In this document: positions 52,608 through 63,258 of the stretch, piece after piece
How positions within the stretch are numbered: position 1 is the first letter of the stretch
Layout of the letters: each line of letters starts with the position of its first letter
From: Auricularia sp. M13
Taxonomy: Eukaryota; Basidiomycota; Agaricomycetes; Auriculariales; Auriculariaceae
Reading direction: 5' to 3'
NCBI GenBank assembly: GCA_037042915.1
Contig: CM073193.1
Coordinates: forward strand, 8,432,001-8,496,000
DNA: 64,000 bases
Position numbers and translations under genes: made by a program
The notes under the pieces: model-generated
Databases searched by the model: none
Seen by the model: the letters and a program-made list of their open reading frames with translations, nothing else
Told to the model about the DNA's origin: nothing

Positions 52608-55068
52608 ATGCGACAGGCGCTGACATTGCAGGACATTGAGGCCACCATCGTTGCGGACGTAGTCTCTGCAACAGGCGCAGACCCCGCTGATCCCACATTC
52701 TTCTGTAACTGGTCTGTCGGAAAATGTGCATTCAGTATACCTAGCTGGGCCATGTAGGACCTAGCTAGTTCTAACCATCTAGCACCTCATATACTAGATC
52801 TGTGTAACGACTTGCAGGCCCAGCGTCTCTGGCATGATCTGCCAGATCCGCTAGACGATGCTAGGCCCGCCGGTTATATTAAGAACGAGCTCGGTCTACC
52901 AGGTAGGTGAAAATATGTATAATAGCTTGTACACATCGCCCACACGGGCGTGTGTACTTCATTTGTCACTTCTTACAATCTTACTGCCTAGTATATACTC
53001 CGTAATATTACAACCTCTAAGTCATCTAACAGAGCTTATGCCATTACAACAATATGTACAATGAGATACTACAACAATATGTACAATCAGTTATTAGATA
53101 CATAATTGTGGAGCGGTGGAGCAAGTGCCGCTGAGTGGAGCACAACGCGCACGCTTGATGTCCCATGTACCCCCACCGGGGGCCACTCGATTGACAATGT
53201 TTTAATCGCGTTCGACGGCTGATACGCCCCTGGTCCGTGCGCAACATTTTTTGAATTGTTCCCTCGTCTGTTCTGGCCGGCATTGACGGCCGGAATAAGG
53301 TGCTGCAGCACCCAACTGCCGTTTCAAGACCTCTTTCACAATGTGGACATGCTCTCAGACATGAGATAAGCTCTATCTAGACCCTGCTAGGTCTGGCTAG
53401 ATATACGGTATACGGGAGCTAGGTCTCGGTAGATCTTTGCCTCTAGCATCATCTTCCTAGACCGAGCTCCTGCACTTTTTCCGACATCCGTCCAGGGCAT
53501 CAAACTCGCGCACGAGGTTGCAGACGTCCTGCACGACTGGATAAATAGGACTATTCGGGGTATAGGGGAGGAGTTGAACCGCTTCAATCCTATCAACAAG
53601 CTCCCCGCAGAAATCCTGTCTATGATCTTCGCCGCGACGTCTGCCGGCGTCTATATGAAGCAGCTAGCCTTGTCCGCCGTCTGTCAACATTGAAGAACGG
53701 TTTCACTGGATAACCCAATGCTATGGTCCGAGATTTGTATTGGAACCAATACGCGGCCTTCGCCTGACGTAGCGATGGGTCAACTGGGCCGACAACTGGC
53801 AGTGTCTCGCACCAAGGGCGCTCCGGCTGATGTCTCCCTTCGCTGTATTAGGGCGCCGGCAATTTCTCGATACGAACATTCGGACCCGTTGCTGGAGCAC
53901 ATCTCTCATCTTCGTTGTCTGGATCTACATCTTGACGCCCGTTTGCTGGCCCAGGATTTTCGTGCTGCGTTAACAATGCCTGCACCGCGCCTTGCAGCGC
54001 TGAAGTTGTCTACTACCAACTTCGAGACCGGCGATGGGTTTCCCTTCCCACCCGATACATTTTCCGGCCACGCTCCGAGACTCAGACGACTTTCGCCCAC
54101 CAACGTTTTCTTACCTCCGCCCATTTGGCAGCCTTTGCGAGGTCTTACGGAGCTCACGATCCGACTCAAGCCTATCGCTGTCATCTCAGACCTGGTGCTG
54201 GTTCTGCATGCATGCCCAGGTCTTATTGAACTTGTGGTTCACGCAGATCAATGCGAATTTCCTCTCGACTGGAACGACGTACCTGCACGCAGCCTCCCTC
54301 TGGCTTCCATGCCGACACACGTGCAGCTAAATCTGCCGGGGTCTGCTCCCCATCAGATTCGCAATTTTCTGTCCAAAGCCGGTTATTCTTCGCTCCCCAA
54401 GCTGACCGTTTTATGGCCTGGACTGGACAGCGCTTGCGCGTGGTTATCAGATTCCGAATATCCGCAGTGCGTGACGACTACCCTTTGTCTGGCGCAGGAT
54501 TCAGCCGGCCTCGACGGGTTGAACCTTTCCGATGCGCGTAACTGCGCTCGATGAGGTCAACCACACGCGTGCAACAATTCTGAGGGTATCGTACTCGCAG
54601 AACGCGTTGCGTACACTTGCAGCGCCCTTTCCATGGCTGCGCACCCTGGAAATTGCCGAGCGTCTCTGGCCATTGACGACATTCCCGCTGCTGCCGCATG
54701 TCGAAGGGCTCGCCGTTAGGCTGTACCTCCCAGGCAAAGCAAGGCGTCGCACTCTTGATGTCGTCGGCATCTTCTGTCTTCCTCTGGATGCAACCGCGAC
54801 GTGGGAACTTCCTGCGCTGCGGCGAATAAGTCTCATATACAAACCCAGGGCCGTGGCGACAGTACCCGTGACGCCCGACGGCTCATTAAGTGCGCCGCTG
54901 GTTATTTCCGCCCACGATATGGCCATATTCATTAGGTAGCACCTCAAAACGATCGATATGCTGGCACTTTCTTTGCAGAATGTGCTTCTGTACAAACCGG
55001 AGGACCACGACGAGACCCGAAACCTGAAATGCATGGTCAGCAGCTTCGAGTATGATTACGATGGTTAG
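52608..55068 (+). pseudogene. F-box protein pseudogene, interrupted
   Basis: A diverged paralogue of the two F-box genes at 25949 and 48716. It starts MRQALTLQDIEATIVADVV, is interrupted by about 0.77 kb (52715-53486), then resumes with KLAHEVADVLHDWINRTI and the F-box (NPINKLPAEILSMIFAATS, LALSAVCQH). The F-box Trp is replaced by TGA at about 53692. The body continues (LWSEICIG, LTMPAPRLAALKL), changes frame once near 54535, and meets a TAG at about 54938 before the family C-terminal block (LALSLQNVLLYKPEDHDE) ending at 55068. Two stops, one frameshift and the insertion make it non-functional. It marks an older duplication than the 2.4-kb pair. Confidence 0.85.
52715..53486. mobile_element. 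Putative insertion with short inverted ends in the F-box pseudogene
   Basis: TGTCGGAAAATGTGCA (52715-52730) and TGCACTTTTTCCGACA (53471-53486) are inverted copies matching at 15 of 16 positions. They bound the segment that splits the F-box homology. The inside is AT-rich with many CTAG-type words and an 18-bp direct repeat (ACAACAATATGTACAAT, near 53045 and 53071). No coding. Flanking TCTGTC and TCCGTC may be a decayed target duplication. An unspliced intron is the alternative. Confidence 0.5.
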
Positions 55069-55277
55069 GTGGACGTTTGGCACTTGCTGTAGCCTCAGGC
55101 TAATGAATAAACAGCATCTGCTACGACGTGCACTGCTTCAAACAACATAGTCAGGATTCGGGTGAACAGATGATAGTGCGGTCAATGCAATGATATGCCT
55201 TGCCGTTGTCACTTGTCAGATGGGGCTCAGAGCGCTTCTCGAAAACTTTACCCAGGAAAACTGCAGGTTAGTCATTA

Positions 55278-55567
55278 GGGGGTTTCAAACCTGCCGAAAA
55301 CGAGCTCGAAAACGCGGCCGAAAACGACGCGTTTCGGGGTCCGTGTTCGGCCGTTTTGATGGCACCGCGAACACGGCTTTTCGTCAAAAACGCAAAAACA
55401 GGCTCGGAGCTGTTTTCTGTGTTCAAAACACGGCCGAATCTCGTTTTTGGGCGCTTTCCGCTCTCTCCCGCGGACGGTACGAGCGGTACCACTTCGGCTT
55501 GGCGTCCGTTTTCGACGCCGTTTTCAGATTCGTTTTCGGCCGCGTGTTGGCCAGGTTTGAAACCCCC
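55278..55567. mobile_element. 290-bp MITE with TA target duplication
   Basis: Terminal inverted repeats GGGGGTTTCAAACCTG (55278-55293) and its complement (55552-55567) are perfect, and are flanked by TA on both sides (55276-55277, 55568-55569). Imperfect pairing continues inward (GCGGCCGAAAACGA motifs on both arms). No ORF of its own. The TA duplication suggests mobilisation by a Tc1/mariner-type transposase elsewhere in the genome. Confidence 0.85.
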
Positions 55568-55569
55568 TA

Positions 55570-57334
55570 TTCTTGCTCTTCTGTAAATCGTGGAGGGCCG
55601 GCTTCGCCAGCAGGCACCTTGCTTGCTTTACAAGGAGCAGATGCAGTTTATCATAATGAGTCAAACGTGGGGTTGACCGTGGTCAACGCAGGTGTGAAAT
55701 GTAAACCATACAGCGAATTTGAACTCAACCGGAAAACAAACAACGCAGCAGAAAATCGCTCTTACTCAGTTAGAGACTAATGCTTCAAGTCTTCTTCTTA
55801 GAAGAATAATCATCTACTTATTCCACGTTGTCGACAATGTTTGCAGAGCAGAATGGCCTTTCGATGACTAAGCCGGCAAGCGGACCGGGTGGCAAAATCT
55901 CGGATCAAAGTTGCAGGTCTCCCAGCGGACAATTATGAGGAAGGAGGGACCTAGCAAGCAAGGTGATCCCGTTTTGCTCTGGAGCGGCTATCAGCCGCTC
56001 CGGCCGCTCCGATGCTCTGGCAGATAACAGAGCAGCCACAGCCGTGAGCCACGCCGCTGCGTTGTCGGGCACCAGGTCGAAGTGTACTACAAAACTCGAA
56101 AAAAATGATGATAATCCATTTTGTTCCAAATGAAGAAAAACCGAGTTTCCGTATGGTGTCCAAAAACACGATTTTCATGATTTGGAACTTGGTGAGGCTG
56201 GTGCTGGACCATCGGAGGGCTTCGGGCACCGAAATCGGGGCGCGAAAAATTTTCACAAGTCCGTCCGTGTGCGCAGTCACAAAGGCGGAGCGACCGTCGG
56301 TCGGAGTCTAAAATGCCCCTTTCCCTTCCACACGTCGTCGCTGCCGACGTAGGCCCCCGGCGCATCAGTGCACCCCTCCCCACCATCGGCTCCTTCGTAT
56401 ATCGTTTCTTGCCCTGCGGCGACCCTTCTGGTGCTTCGTGGCTCGTGCTCCTTGTTGGGCTTGCTATTGGGCTAGTTTCTGCACTTGGGCTGCTAACGTC
56501 TCGCGTTCTTGCTTCGTGGTGCTTTGCTGGGCTTGCTGCGGATTCTGTGCTGGCTACAACCTACTTGTAACTAACTGTCTTTTTTCCAGAAAGGATCGCT
56601 TTGCTCACGCCCCGTCACGGTATGTCGCTCCTTGTGTACCGCGCGCAACAGTCGCTAAAATTTTCTTTTCAGATCGCCGACGACTTGTATCGCGCGTTTC
56701 GGAGTCGTGGAACTCGCGCCCGTGGCACGTGGTACGTCTGACATGTCCGTCTCTTTTTTCACTCTCTTATATGCACCCTTCAGGCTGCATACCATACGCT
56801 CTATTTTGGACCCTCGAGCGGGGTTGTTCTTTATATTATATCTTGCCCAGTTGTCGCGCAATCGATTTTTTTTTCTTGCCATTATCTGTCCTTTGCCCGA
56901 AATGTGCAGCAAGTGAACAAGTAACCAGAAAGCTATTATAATTGTATACCTCGTAGGGGGTGCTCCAGCCTGCTCCAGAGCATGCCAGAGCAGCCAGTGG
57001 CTGCTCTAAAGGGGGGGGTTATCTTCCGCGCTCTGCCGCTCCAGAGCGCACAGAGCGCGCCAGAGCGAAGGTCAAATTTACAGAAGCTGTCTAGTTGCTT
57101 GCATGCGACGTTTGTCGGTGCTCTTAAATTCAATCCATAGATTGTGGCGTTTACCAATACTAAGCTTCTTGATTTCCACTCCCCTGTCAGTGCTTAACCG
57201 GAAGCAGAAATCTCTGTAACAGAAGTTGAACCCTCACCAATTACCGTCAAATTCCGAACCTAGTTTTGATAAATATGAGCGCATAGATGCCGTTGTGGCC
57301 TGGCGGACCACCGGAAGCTGATTAACTTGACCTC
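55570..57334. other. Unresolved region with possible small-exon gene
   Basis: No gene firmly recognised. Plus-strand exons with good splice signals may occur at 56587-56609 and 56674-56727 (introns GTATGT to TTTCAG, CTTTTTTCCAG acceptor), reading IADDLYRAFRSRG-like peptide, but no start or family can be assigned. CCAGAGC-rich low-complexity patches occur near 55975-56040 and 56955-57065. Confidence 0.25.
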
Positions 57335-58669
57335 ATGCCATCGTACGCTCCACGCGTGGTCCAGCTGCCATCCGAGCTCTGGTTGCGCATTCTCGAGGAT
57401 GCAGCGGGATGGGATCCCGCTTACGTGGACATCGAGTTTCTACGCGAAGGACAGCGGAATCCCCTCCTTCTGTCCTGTGCTCTAGTCTGCCGGCAATGGC
57501 TCCCTCTTGCACTTCGCATATTGTACCGCGAAGTGCTCGTCGGCATGTGGGACTATTTTGATGAGGACGATAAATACTACGGCCAGACCATCGGCCCCTT
57601 GCAGCACTTAACGGAGACTCTGGCACGCTTGACGCGGAGTGGCAGCGACCTTCCGCGCACAATCCAGGTCTTGCATCTGTGCATCGGGCTGAAAAAGCCC
57701 CGCGACCCCATATACGATCGCTATGTCTACCCTGACTTCAGCTCTGTCGGACGCGCTGTCCAGCTTTGTCCGCACCTTCGGCATCTCAGTCTGCGCGTTC
57801 ACTGCGAGCCATCGGGTCGGGCCTGGTCGCTTTCGCCGCATGTCATCCAATCCTTTGCTTCTGCCAAGCACCTAGAGCAACTCACATACACGGACCAGCA
57901 GGATGCTATGACCATGATGCGACTGCGCACAGTCGCTGCCATACGAGCCGCGGGCGGTGGCGATTATAATGTTGTGCACTCCGCGCTCACATTGAAACCA
58001 CTATTCCAGTTGCTTGCTGTCCTACCCGGTCTCAAACAGCTGAACGTCAGCGTGCTAGACGCCGATGGATCAGGCGGTCTCCACGAAAATGTCCATCTGC
58101 CCCAGCTGCTCGAGCTGCGGACACCTGCAGGCCCAACCTTCAGGCAGCTCATGCATAACTCGCCGTCACAATTACAGAGTGTTCTGTTCGACTATATGGA
58201 TGCTACGTCCGTCTATGCCTTACCTACACACACTCTCCGCACTCTCATCATGCGTGGGGATTACCTTCCTGAGTCGCTCGCCATGTTTACGAAATTGGAG
58301 CACGTTGGCATAGAATATGCCTTCGTGGGCACTCTGTCCCTGCGGCTGTTTGAGACCATGCCGCTGTCCGTGAAATATCTCACCTTCTATGGTGAATTTC
58401 GCGAACATAGTTTCCATCTCGAGAAGGATGGCCCCGTCACGGACGACTACGAGCTGCAGCACGAAGTTCTCGACAGCAGCACATTCCAGGACTATCTCGC
58501 CGGTCCTCTGCGCCATTTACGGAGACTTTCAGTTGTGTTGCATCCCGGGCTACGTATTAATCCGTCTGCTGGCTTCCTGGCCCGGCTCGCAGCCAATGGG
58601 ACCGTATTCGCAGTTGTTAATACTGTACGCCCGCGTTCCCCCCCGTTGCCCGTTCTGACAAGCCTCTGA
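57335..58669 (+). CDS. F-box protein, divergent member
   Basis: Single exon of 444 aa from ATG 57335. The F-box is at the N-terminus, residues about 8-62 (VVQLPSELWLRILEDAAG, LLLSCALVCRQWLPLALRIL, YREV). The remainder is leucine-rich with repeated strand-helix units (LCPHLRHLSLRVHC, LAVLPGLKQLNVSVLDADG, AMFTKLEHVGIEYAF), resembling degenerate LRRs. It differs clearly from the 562-aa copies: the F-box is at the extreme N-terminus and there is no MRKA leader. SCF substrate adaptor by family; substrate unknown. The frame is intact. Confidence 0.87.
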   Translation: MPSYAPRVVQLPSELWLRILEDAAGWDPAYVDIEFLREGQRNPLLLSCALVCRQWLPLALRILYREVLVGMWDYFDEDDKYYGQTIGPLQHLTETLARLTRSGSDLPRTIQVLHLCIGLKKPRDPIYDRYVYPDFSSVGRAVQLCPHLRHLSLRVHCEPSGRAWSLSPHVIQSFASAKHLEQLTYTDQQDAMTMMRLRTVAAIRAAGGGDYNVVHSALTLKPLFQLLAVLPGLKQLNVSVLDADGSGGLHENVHLPQLLELRTPAGPTFRQLMHNSPSQLQSVLFDYMDATSVYALPTHTLRTLIMRGDYLPESLAMFTKLEHVGIEYAFVGTLSLRLFETMPLSVKYLTFYGEFREHSFHLEKDGPVTDDYELQHEVLDSSTFQDYLAGPLRHLRRLSVVLHPGLRINPSAGFLARLAANGTVFAVVNTVRPRSPPLPVLTSL

Positions 58670-59095
58670 AACACAGGACTCTCGCCCTTGGCTTATAACC
58701 CGCCGTGGGTCGGTGGTTGGGAATAACGCTATTGATTAACAGGGTAAAGAGATGCGTTCCGAGTCGTGTATACAAGCTCAGTGCCCTTTTGCTCGAGCTG
58801 CGTGCGAGCGATTTCGCCCACCTGTACGCTTATTCGCTCCTGCTCTGAAGAAAATGAGCTATGACATGCATGGCAGTTGAATCAGGCCATGTATTGGATT
58901 TCGGCTTATTTGTTGCGGGGATATAGGATAAACCCACCAGTTCTGATATATCAGAGTTACTAATATCTTTGACTACTACGTGATAGACTAGGATTCAACT
59001 AAAGGACCGAGGGTACCGAATCTCGCTGACTTTTCTCAGAAACGAATGTCGAGATGAAGGGCGCGTCCCCCCAAACGTCCGGTGAGCGATAACGC
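58670..59095. other. Intergenic, nothing recognised
   Basis: Between the convergent F-box and aldose epimerase genes. Presumably their 3' ends. Confidence 0.4.
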
Positions 59096-60564
59096 TCACG
59101 ACCTCACAACGGAGAATGCGTAGGTGGAGTCCCAAACGTACTCCTGTCCGGGGCTGACAATCTGGTTAATGCCCCACTGCGGGTTGTTGATGGCATCGAT
59201 CCAGGACTCCTGCTCGACGACGATGCACGAGTGGTTGACGTAGTGGCCCTTGCCCTGCGACTTCTTGCGCGGAATCGGGTTCGTCGCGTTCCAGATGCCG
59301 TTGCAGGTGTAGATCTGCAGCGCGGGCTGGTTCGTCGTCACGTCGAGCTTGATGCCCGAGTTGACGCTCCAGAGGGAGAACACGGGCTTTTTGCCCTCGT
59401 TGTTGTCGTACACCCACGCGTTGTCAAAGCCCACGCAGCCTTCGCGACATTATCATCAGCCTCCCGCAGACGTACCGCATTTCGATTGACAGCGACGTAC
59501 CTGGGCCGCACCACTTGCCATCCTCAAGCGCGACGCCGACACTCTTGGCCTTGCGGAAGTCAAGCGCGGTGTCGGTGACGTTGATGAGGTTGCCTGTGGG
59601 GATGAGGATGTCGTCCGCCTCGATGACACGCGACGCGGCCCATTGCGCGTGGTGGCCGACGAGGTCCTGCGACTCCTGGAACGCCTCGAGGTTCCAGTAG
59701 TGGTGCGCCGACAGCATGATGGGCGTCTTCTTGTCCGTGGTCGCCTTGATGGTGATGCGGAGGCTGCTGCGCTTGTTGAGGGTGTATGTCACCTGCCAAG
59801 GCACCGGTCAGCAGCGATGCGATGAGACAGCGCAACGCGTGGGGACGCACGGTGGTCTTGACGGTGCCGGGGAAGCCCTCTGTGCCGGACGGGTCGACGA
59901 GGCTGAAGCTAACCGAGTTCAGCGTGCGCTTCGACACGGTCCACGGGCGACGGTCTGTACAATGAAAAGGCTGGTCAGCACGGAAGGCGCCCGCGGACGA
60001 ACGAGGAACCTACCATAGCCAATGAAGCCGCCGTGCAGCGGGTTCTTGCCGTCGTGCTCGTTGTTGGAGACCTGGTACTTCTGGCCGTCGATCGTAAAGG
60101 TGCCATTCTTGATGCGGTTGGCGTAACTGTACCCCAGATCGGCGTCAAAACTTCAAGGCGCGCGGGGAAGCTGCAGCAACATACCGGCCGACAATGGCGC
60201 CGAGGTACGGGTGTCCCTTCTTGTCGTTCTCGTACAGCTTACGGTCGTCGAAGCCGAGGTGGACGTCGCGGAACACGCCATACTGTGGGAAGAACAATCA
60301 GTCTCTGCGAAGGTTTGACCAAGAGAAGACGGACCTTGTCTTGCGTCCAATAGTTAGTGAGCGTGGCGCCATACGGGATGAACGTGGCGCGCGCGGACGC
60401 GTCGGGCGCGACGATGTCAATCCCCTCGAGCGGCTACAGAAAAATTTAGCAACCCAAGCCAGCCCAGCCAGTCACCAGCACCGACTCACATCGGTCGTCC
60501 CACCAGCGAAGGCAGGCGCGACAAACACAGACGCGAGCGCAAGGGCGTGAAGCACGGGCAGCAT
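59096..60564 (-). CDS. Secreted aldose 1-epimerase (mutarotase)
   Basis: Starts at ATG 60564 with a signal peptide (MLPVLHALALASVFVAPAFA). About six introns of 50-60 nt split the gene; exact limits were not all fixed. Conserved blocks in order: ATFIPYGATLTNYW, YGVFRDVHLGFDDRKLYEND, GHPYLGAIVGRY + ANRIKNGTFTIDGQ, NEHDGKNPLHGG, VSFSLVDPSGTEGFPGTV, ITIKATTDKKTPIMLSAHHY (catalytic His), LIPTGNLINVTDTALDF, GFDNAWVYD, LQIYTCNG, and VVEQESWIDAINN (catalytic Glu). It interconverts alpha and beta anomers of aldoses. Secretion suggests a role outside the cell on sugars from polysaccharide breakdown; no neighbours confirm this. Confidence 0.9.
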
Positions 60565-61153
60565 GGTCTCCGAGTGCGAACGAAAGCTGGGGCGTGTCAG
60601 CTGGGGAAGCCTTCCCCGCGCGCTCGCATCGCCTGCTTATATGTTGCGCTGATGCACGTCATGCGGGGTCACGAACGCATATGATGCTCGTGCTCGGGAT
60701 CACTGTCATGGACAGAAGAGGCGGTCACGCGCGGACCCGGGAATCAATGCGCTTTGGGCTCGTAGGACAAATTCCGCGGTCGGAGCCATGTGGCAGGCAG
60801 GCCTGCCTCCCGCGGTTCAAACTCATGAGGCATTTGTTCCTGGGCACATTTCAGGGCACATACTTGCCAACTACTGAACCCGACGTTCATCGAAATATGT
60901 AGAAACCATGCTCTTCACTTGAACGTTGTCGTATCCTCAATTGCCACATCGACCGCAACTAGCAACGAATCTGTACCAGCACACCTTCGTGCGCACTGAC
61001 ATTATTCTGGATATACGAATAGTCCGAGCATGCATAATCTACATAGTATGCGAACGAGCGTCGTGGCATCCCGAGCCCACCCACCAACTGCCAACGGTAA
61101 AAGTCTAGAAAAAGAAAAAGTAAAGAGAGCAGCCGCGCCATCCCGGCGGCGCC
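60565..61153. other. Intergenic, nothing recognised
   Basis: Promoter of the aldose epimerase and 3' side of the membrane-protein gene. Confidence 0.4.
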
Positions 61154-62707
61154 TCACACCCTACCAGGACCAATGGGGGCCTCAAGCTCCGAGTCGCGAT
61201 CGTCTTCAAACACCAGCCCGCGGCTCTTCTGCTCCTGCAGCGAACTACAGTACATGTTGCATCAGTTGGCAAGGAAAGCGAAAGCGAGAGGGAGAGTGAG
61301 AGGGAAAAGGGACGCACGTCGCACTCGGCTGGCTCTGCAGCTTCTTCATGGCATATCCCACATCCTTTACGCCGTCGACAAACTCCGTCTTCTCAACGTC
61401 CACCGCGACGCTTACGGCGGTGCGCGCGGTCGAGAGCCCGCCGGACGGCATGGAAGGCATGCGGTTGCCCATCATCAGGTTGAACCGGCCCATGCTGCGC
61501 CCCGCCGATGGCTCGTAGAACTCGGCGAGCCCGCGCTGCATGCGCGTCGCGCACACGGCGTTGATCAGCACTGGGATTGGAAATGGTGAGGAGAGATGAG
61601 GAGCGGGAGGAGGCAGGGACGAGAGCGGAGACGTACGCGCAAAGACATTGGGCGCCTGGCTGACCGCGTCGTTTAGATTGAGCAGCAGAAACACGCTCGC
61701 GAAGAGGTAGCCCGCCGTGATGCACGCAAAGTATACCACTCCCTTCAAATCCGGGAAACGCGTCAGCTCTCTCAATACATGCTGGGAGTGCGATTGACGC
61801 GGGGATGTCACGAACTGACCTGCTGCACGAGGAACATCCACAAGCTCCCCCCGCGCCGGTCGCCGCGGGCGAGGTAGAATGTCATGAGGCACAGACACGT
61901 GAGGTCAAACGCAAACTGCACGAATGTGTTGAGCCGGTGCGCGCGCAGGTTCGTCGCGGCGCAGAGGAAGAGCGGCGGGACATAGACCGCGTCGGACTGC
62001 GGAGGGAGGCGGTCAGCATAGCGTGTGCGCAAGCAAGATACTGAGAGAGCGAGATAACGCACCATGTAAATGCCCAGCACGACGAAGGCCCAGTAGGCGA
62101 GGTAGAAAAGACCGAGGAGGACCTTGACGAGCGTGTTCCGGCCGGAGAGTGCGACGCTAATCCAGTTGAAGTCTCAGTGCACTCTGAAGGATGTTACAGT
62201 GGCGAACGCACACGCGAATGTAGAGCAGGCCCGAGGTGAACGCGACGGAGCCGTAGGCGCACGAGTGAAGGAGGTAGTTCCACACCTGCGTTGGCGCGTG
62301 AGAAAGGACAGGGGATAGGGGAAGAATAATGGACAGACCTGGCAATCGACGTCAGGCGTGAGTACGTTGCTGATCCGGACGCCGATAATGAGTGCCGCGA
62401 GGGTCGCGTAGCGCGCGAGGAGGTAGAACTACAAGTGTGCAAAATATGAGTTAGAATTTGAACTGGGGAACGGAGGTGTAAGTGTAGAATGTACCCCGGC
62501 GGCGACGTTTAGAGGACGTTTGCCGATGACGAAGGAGAAGTCGAAGCCGAGCGTGGCGAGGAACTCGCACCTTTCGAAATCTATTGGGATTCCAACAAGG
62601 ATAGCAATGGGGACGCACAGGTAGATGCCGAAGCAGGTATGTACGATGAGGATGAAGGCGCGGCCGCTCATGTAGAGCGTCGTCGGGTCCTGCCAGTTCT
62701 TGACCAT
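61154..62707 (-). CDS. Multi-pass membrane protein, basidiomycete family
   Basis: About seven exons. Likely coding begins at or before ATG 62707 (MVKNWQDPTTLYMSGRAF); an upstream exon with the first membrane helix is possible. Hydrophobic segments follow: FILIVHTCFGIYLCVPIAIL, FYLLARYATLAALIIGV, WNYLLHSCAYGSVAFTSGL, VLLGLFYLAYWAFVVLGIYM, FAFDLTCLCLMTFYLA, VVYFACITAGYLFASVFLLL. The soluble C-terminus (MGRFNLMMGNRMPSMPSGG, VDVEKTEFVDGVKDVGYAM) ends in a last exon LQEQKSRGLVFEDDRDSELE, stopping at 61154. The layout of six or seven helices with a cytoplasmic tail resembles the large uncharacterised 7TM-like families of Agaricomycetes. No ligand or transport motif seen. Confidence 0.65.
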
Positions 62708-63258
62708 CTTGGATCTTGAGTTTGGGTTTTCTGCTCGAACAAGGTATCCTGCAAACTTGAAGTAAAGTGGAAGGCCACTGGCAGCGAGCGACGGGGGTCG
62801 GCGAGAGGGAGAGAGAGCGAAAGGGAAAGAGGTGGGGTTAGGAGGCGACGGAGTTGCAGTGGGGTAAGTGTGTCGACGGAAGATGATCGAGCGCGTGCCG
62901 CGTAAAGGAGGATGGCATTGGACGGCATTAGCACGCGCACAGATGGTATTGGAAGCCGATTTCTGGTATATGGTGCTGCCCACAGAAAGAACGCGTCGCT
63001 AAAGGCATTCGGCAGCATCGAAGGTTTGCTGAAATATTCAACATTTACGGGTCCCAGGATGATTTTAGGTATTCCGGTGTAGTTTCAATGCACTGAGCCA
63101 TACAGTCATGTATCTTAGCAGCAAGATATGAGATTGGGTAGTCGCTGTCGCTGTGAACGGGAACGTGAACGAGAACGAGAACGGAAAAGAGACGCGATCG
63201 GCCTCTTCCGAGGGCCGAACCTTCCGTTCTCCGCGACCGCGAACTCGTGCAGACCGAC
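62708..63258. other. Divergent promoter region
   Basis: Lies between the minus-strand membrane-protein gene and the plus-strand Fip1-like gene. It may contain an extra 5' exon of the former (LVRAENPNSRSK leads into its ATG in frame). Confidence 0.35.

Noticed and set aside
55975-57065. CCAGAGC-rich patches as ends of one element
   Set aside because: The two patches share a low-complexity word but do not align over a longer stretch, so I could not define an element.
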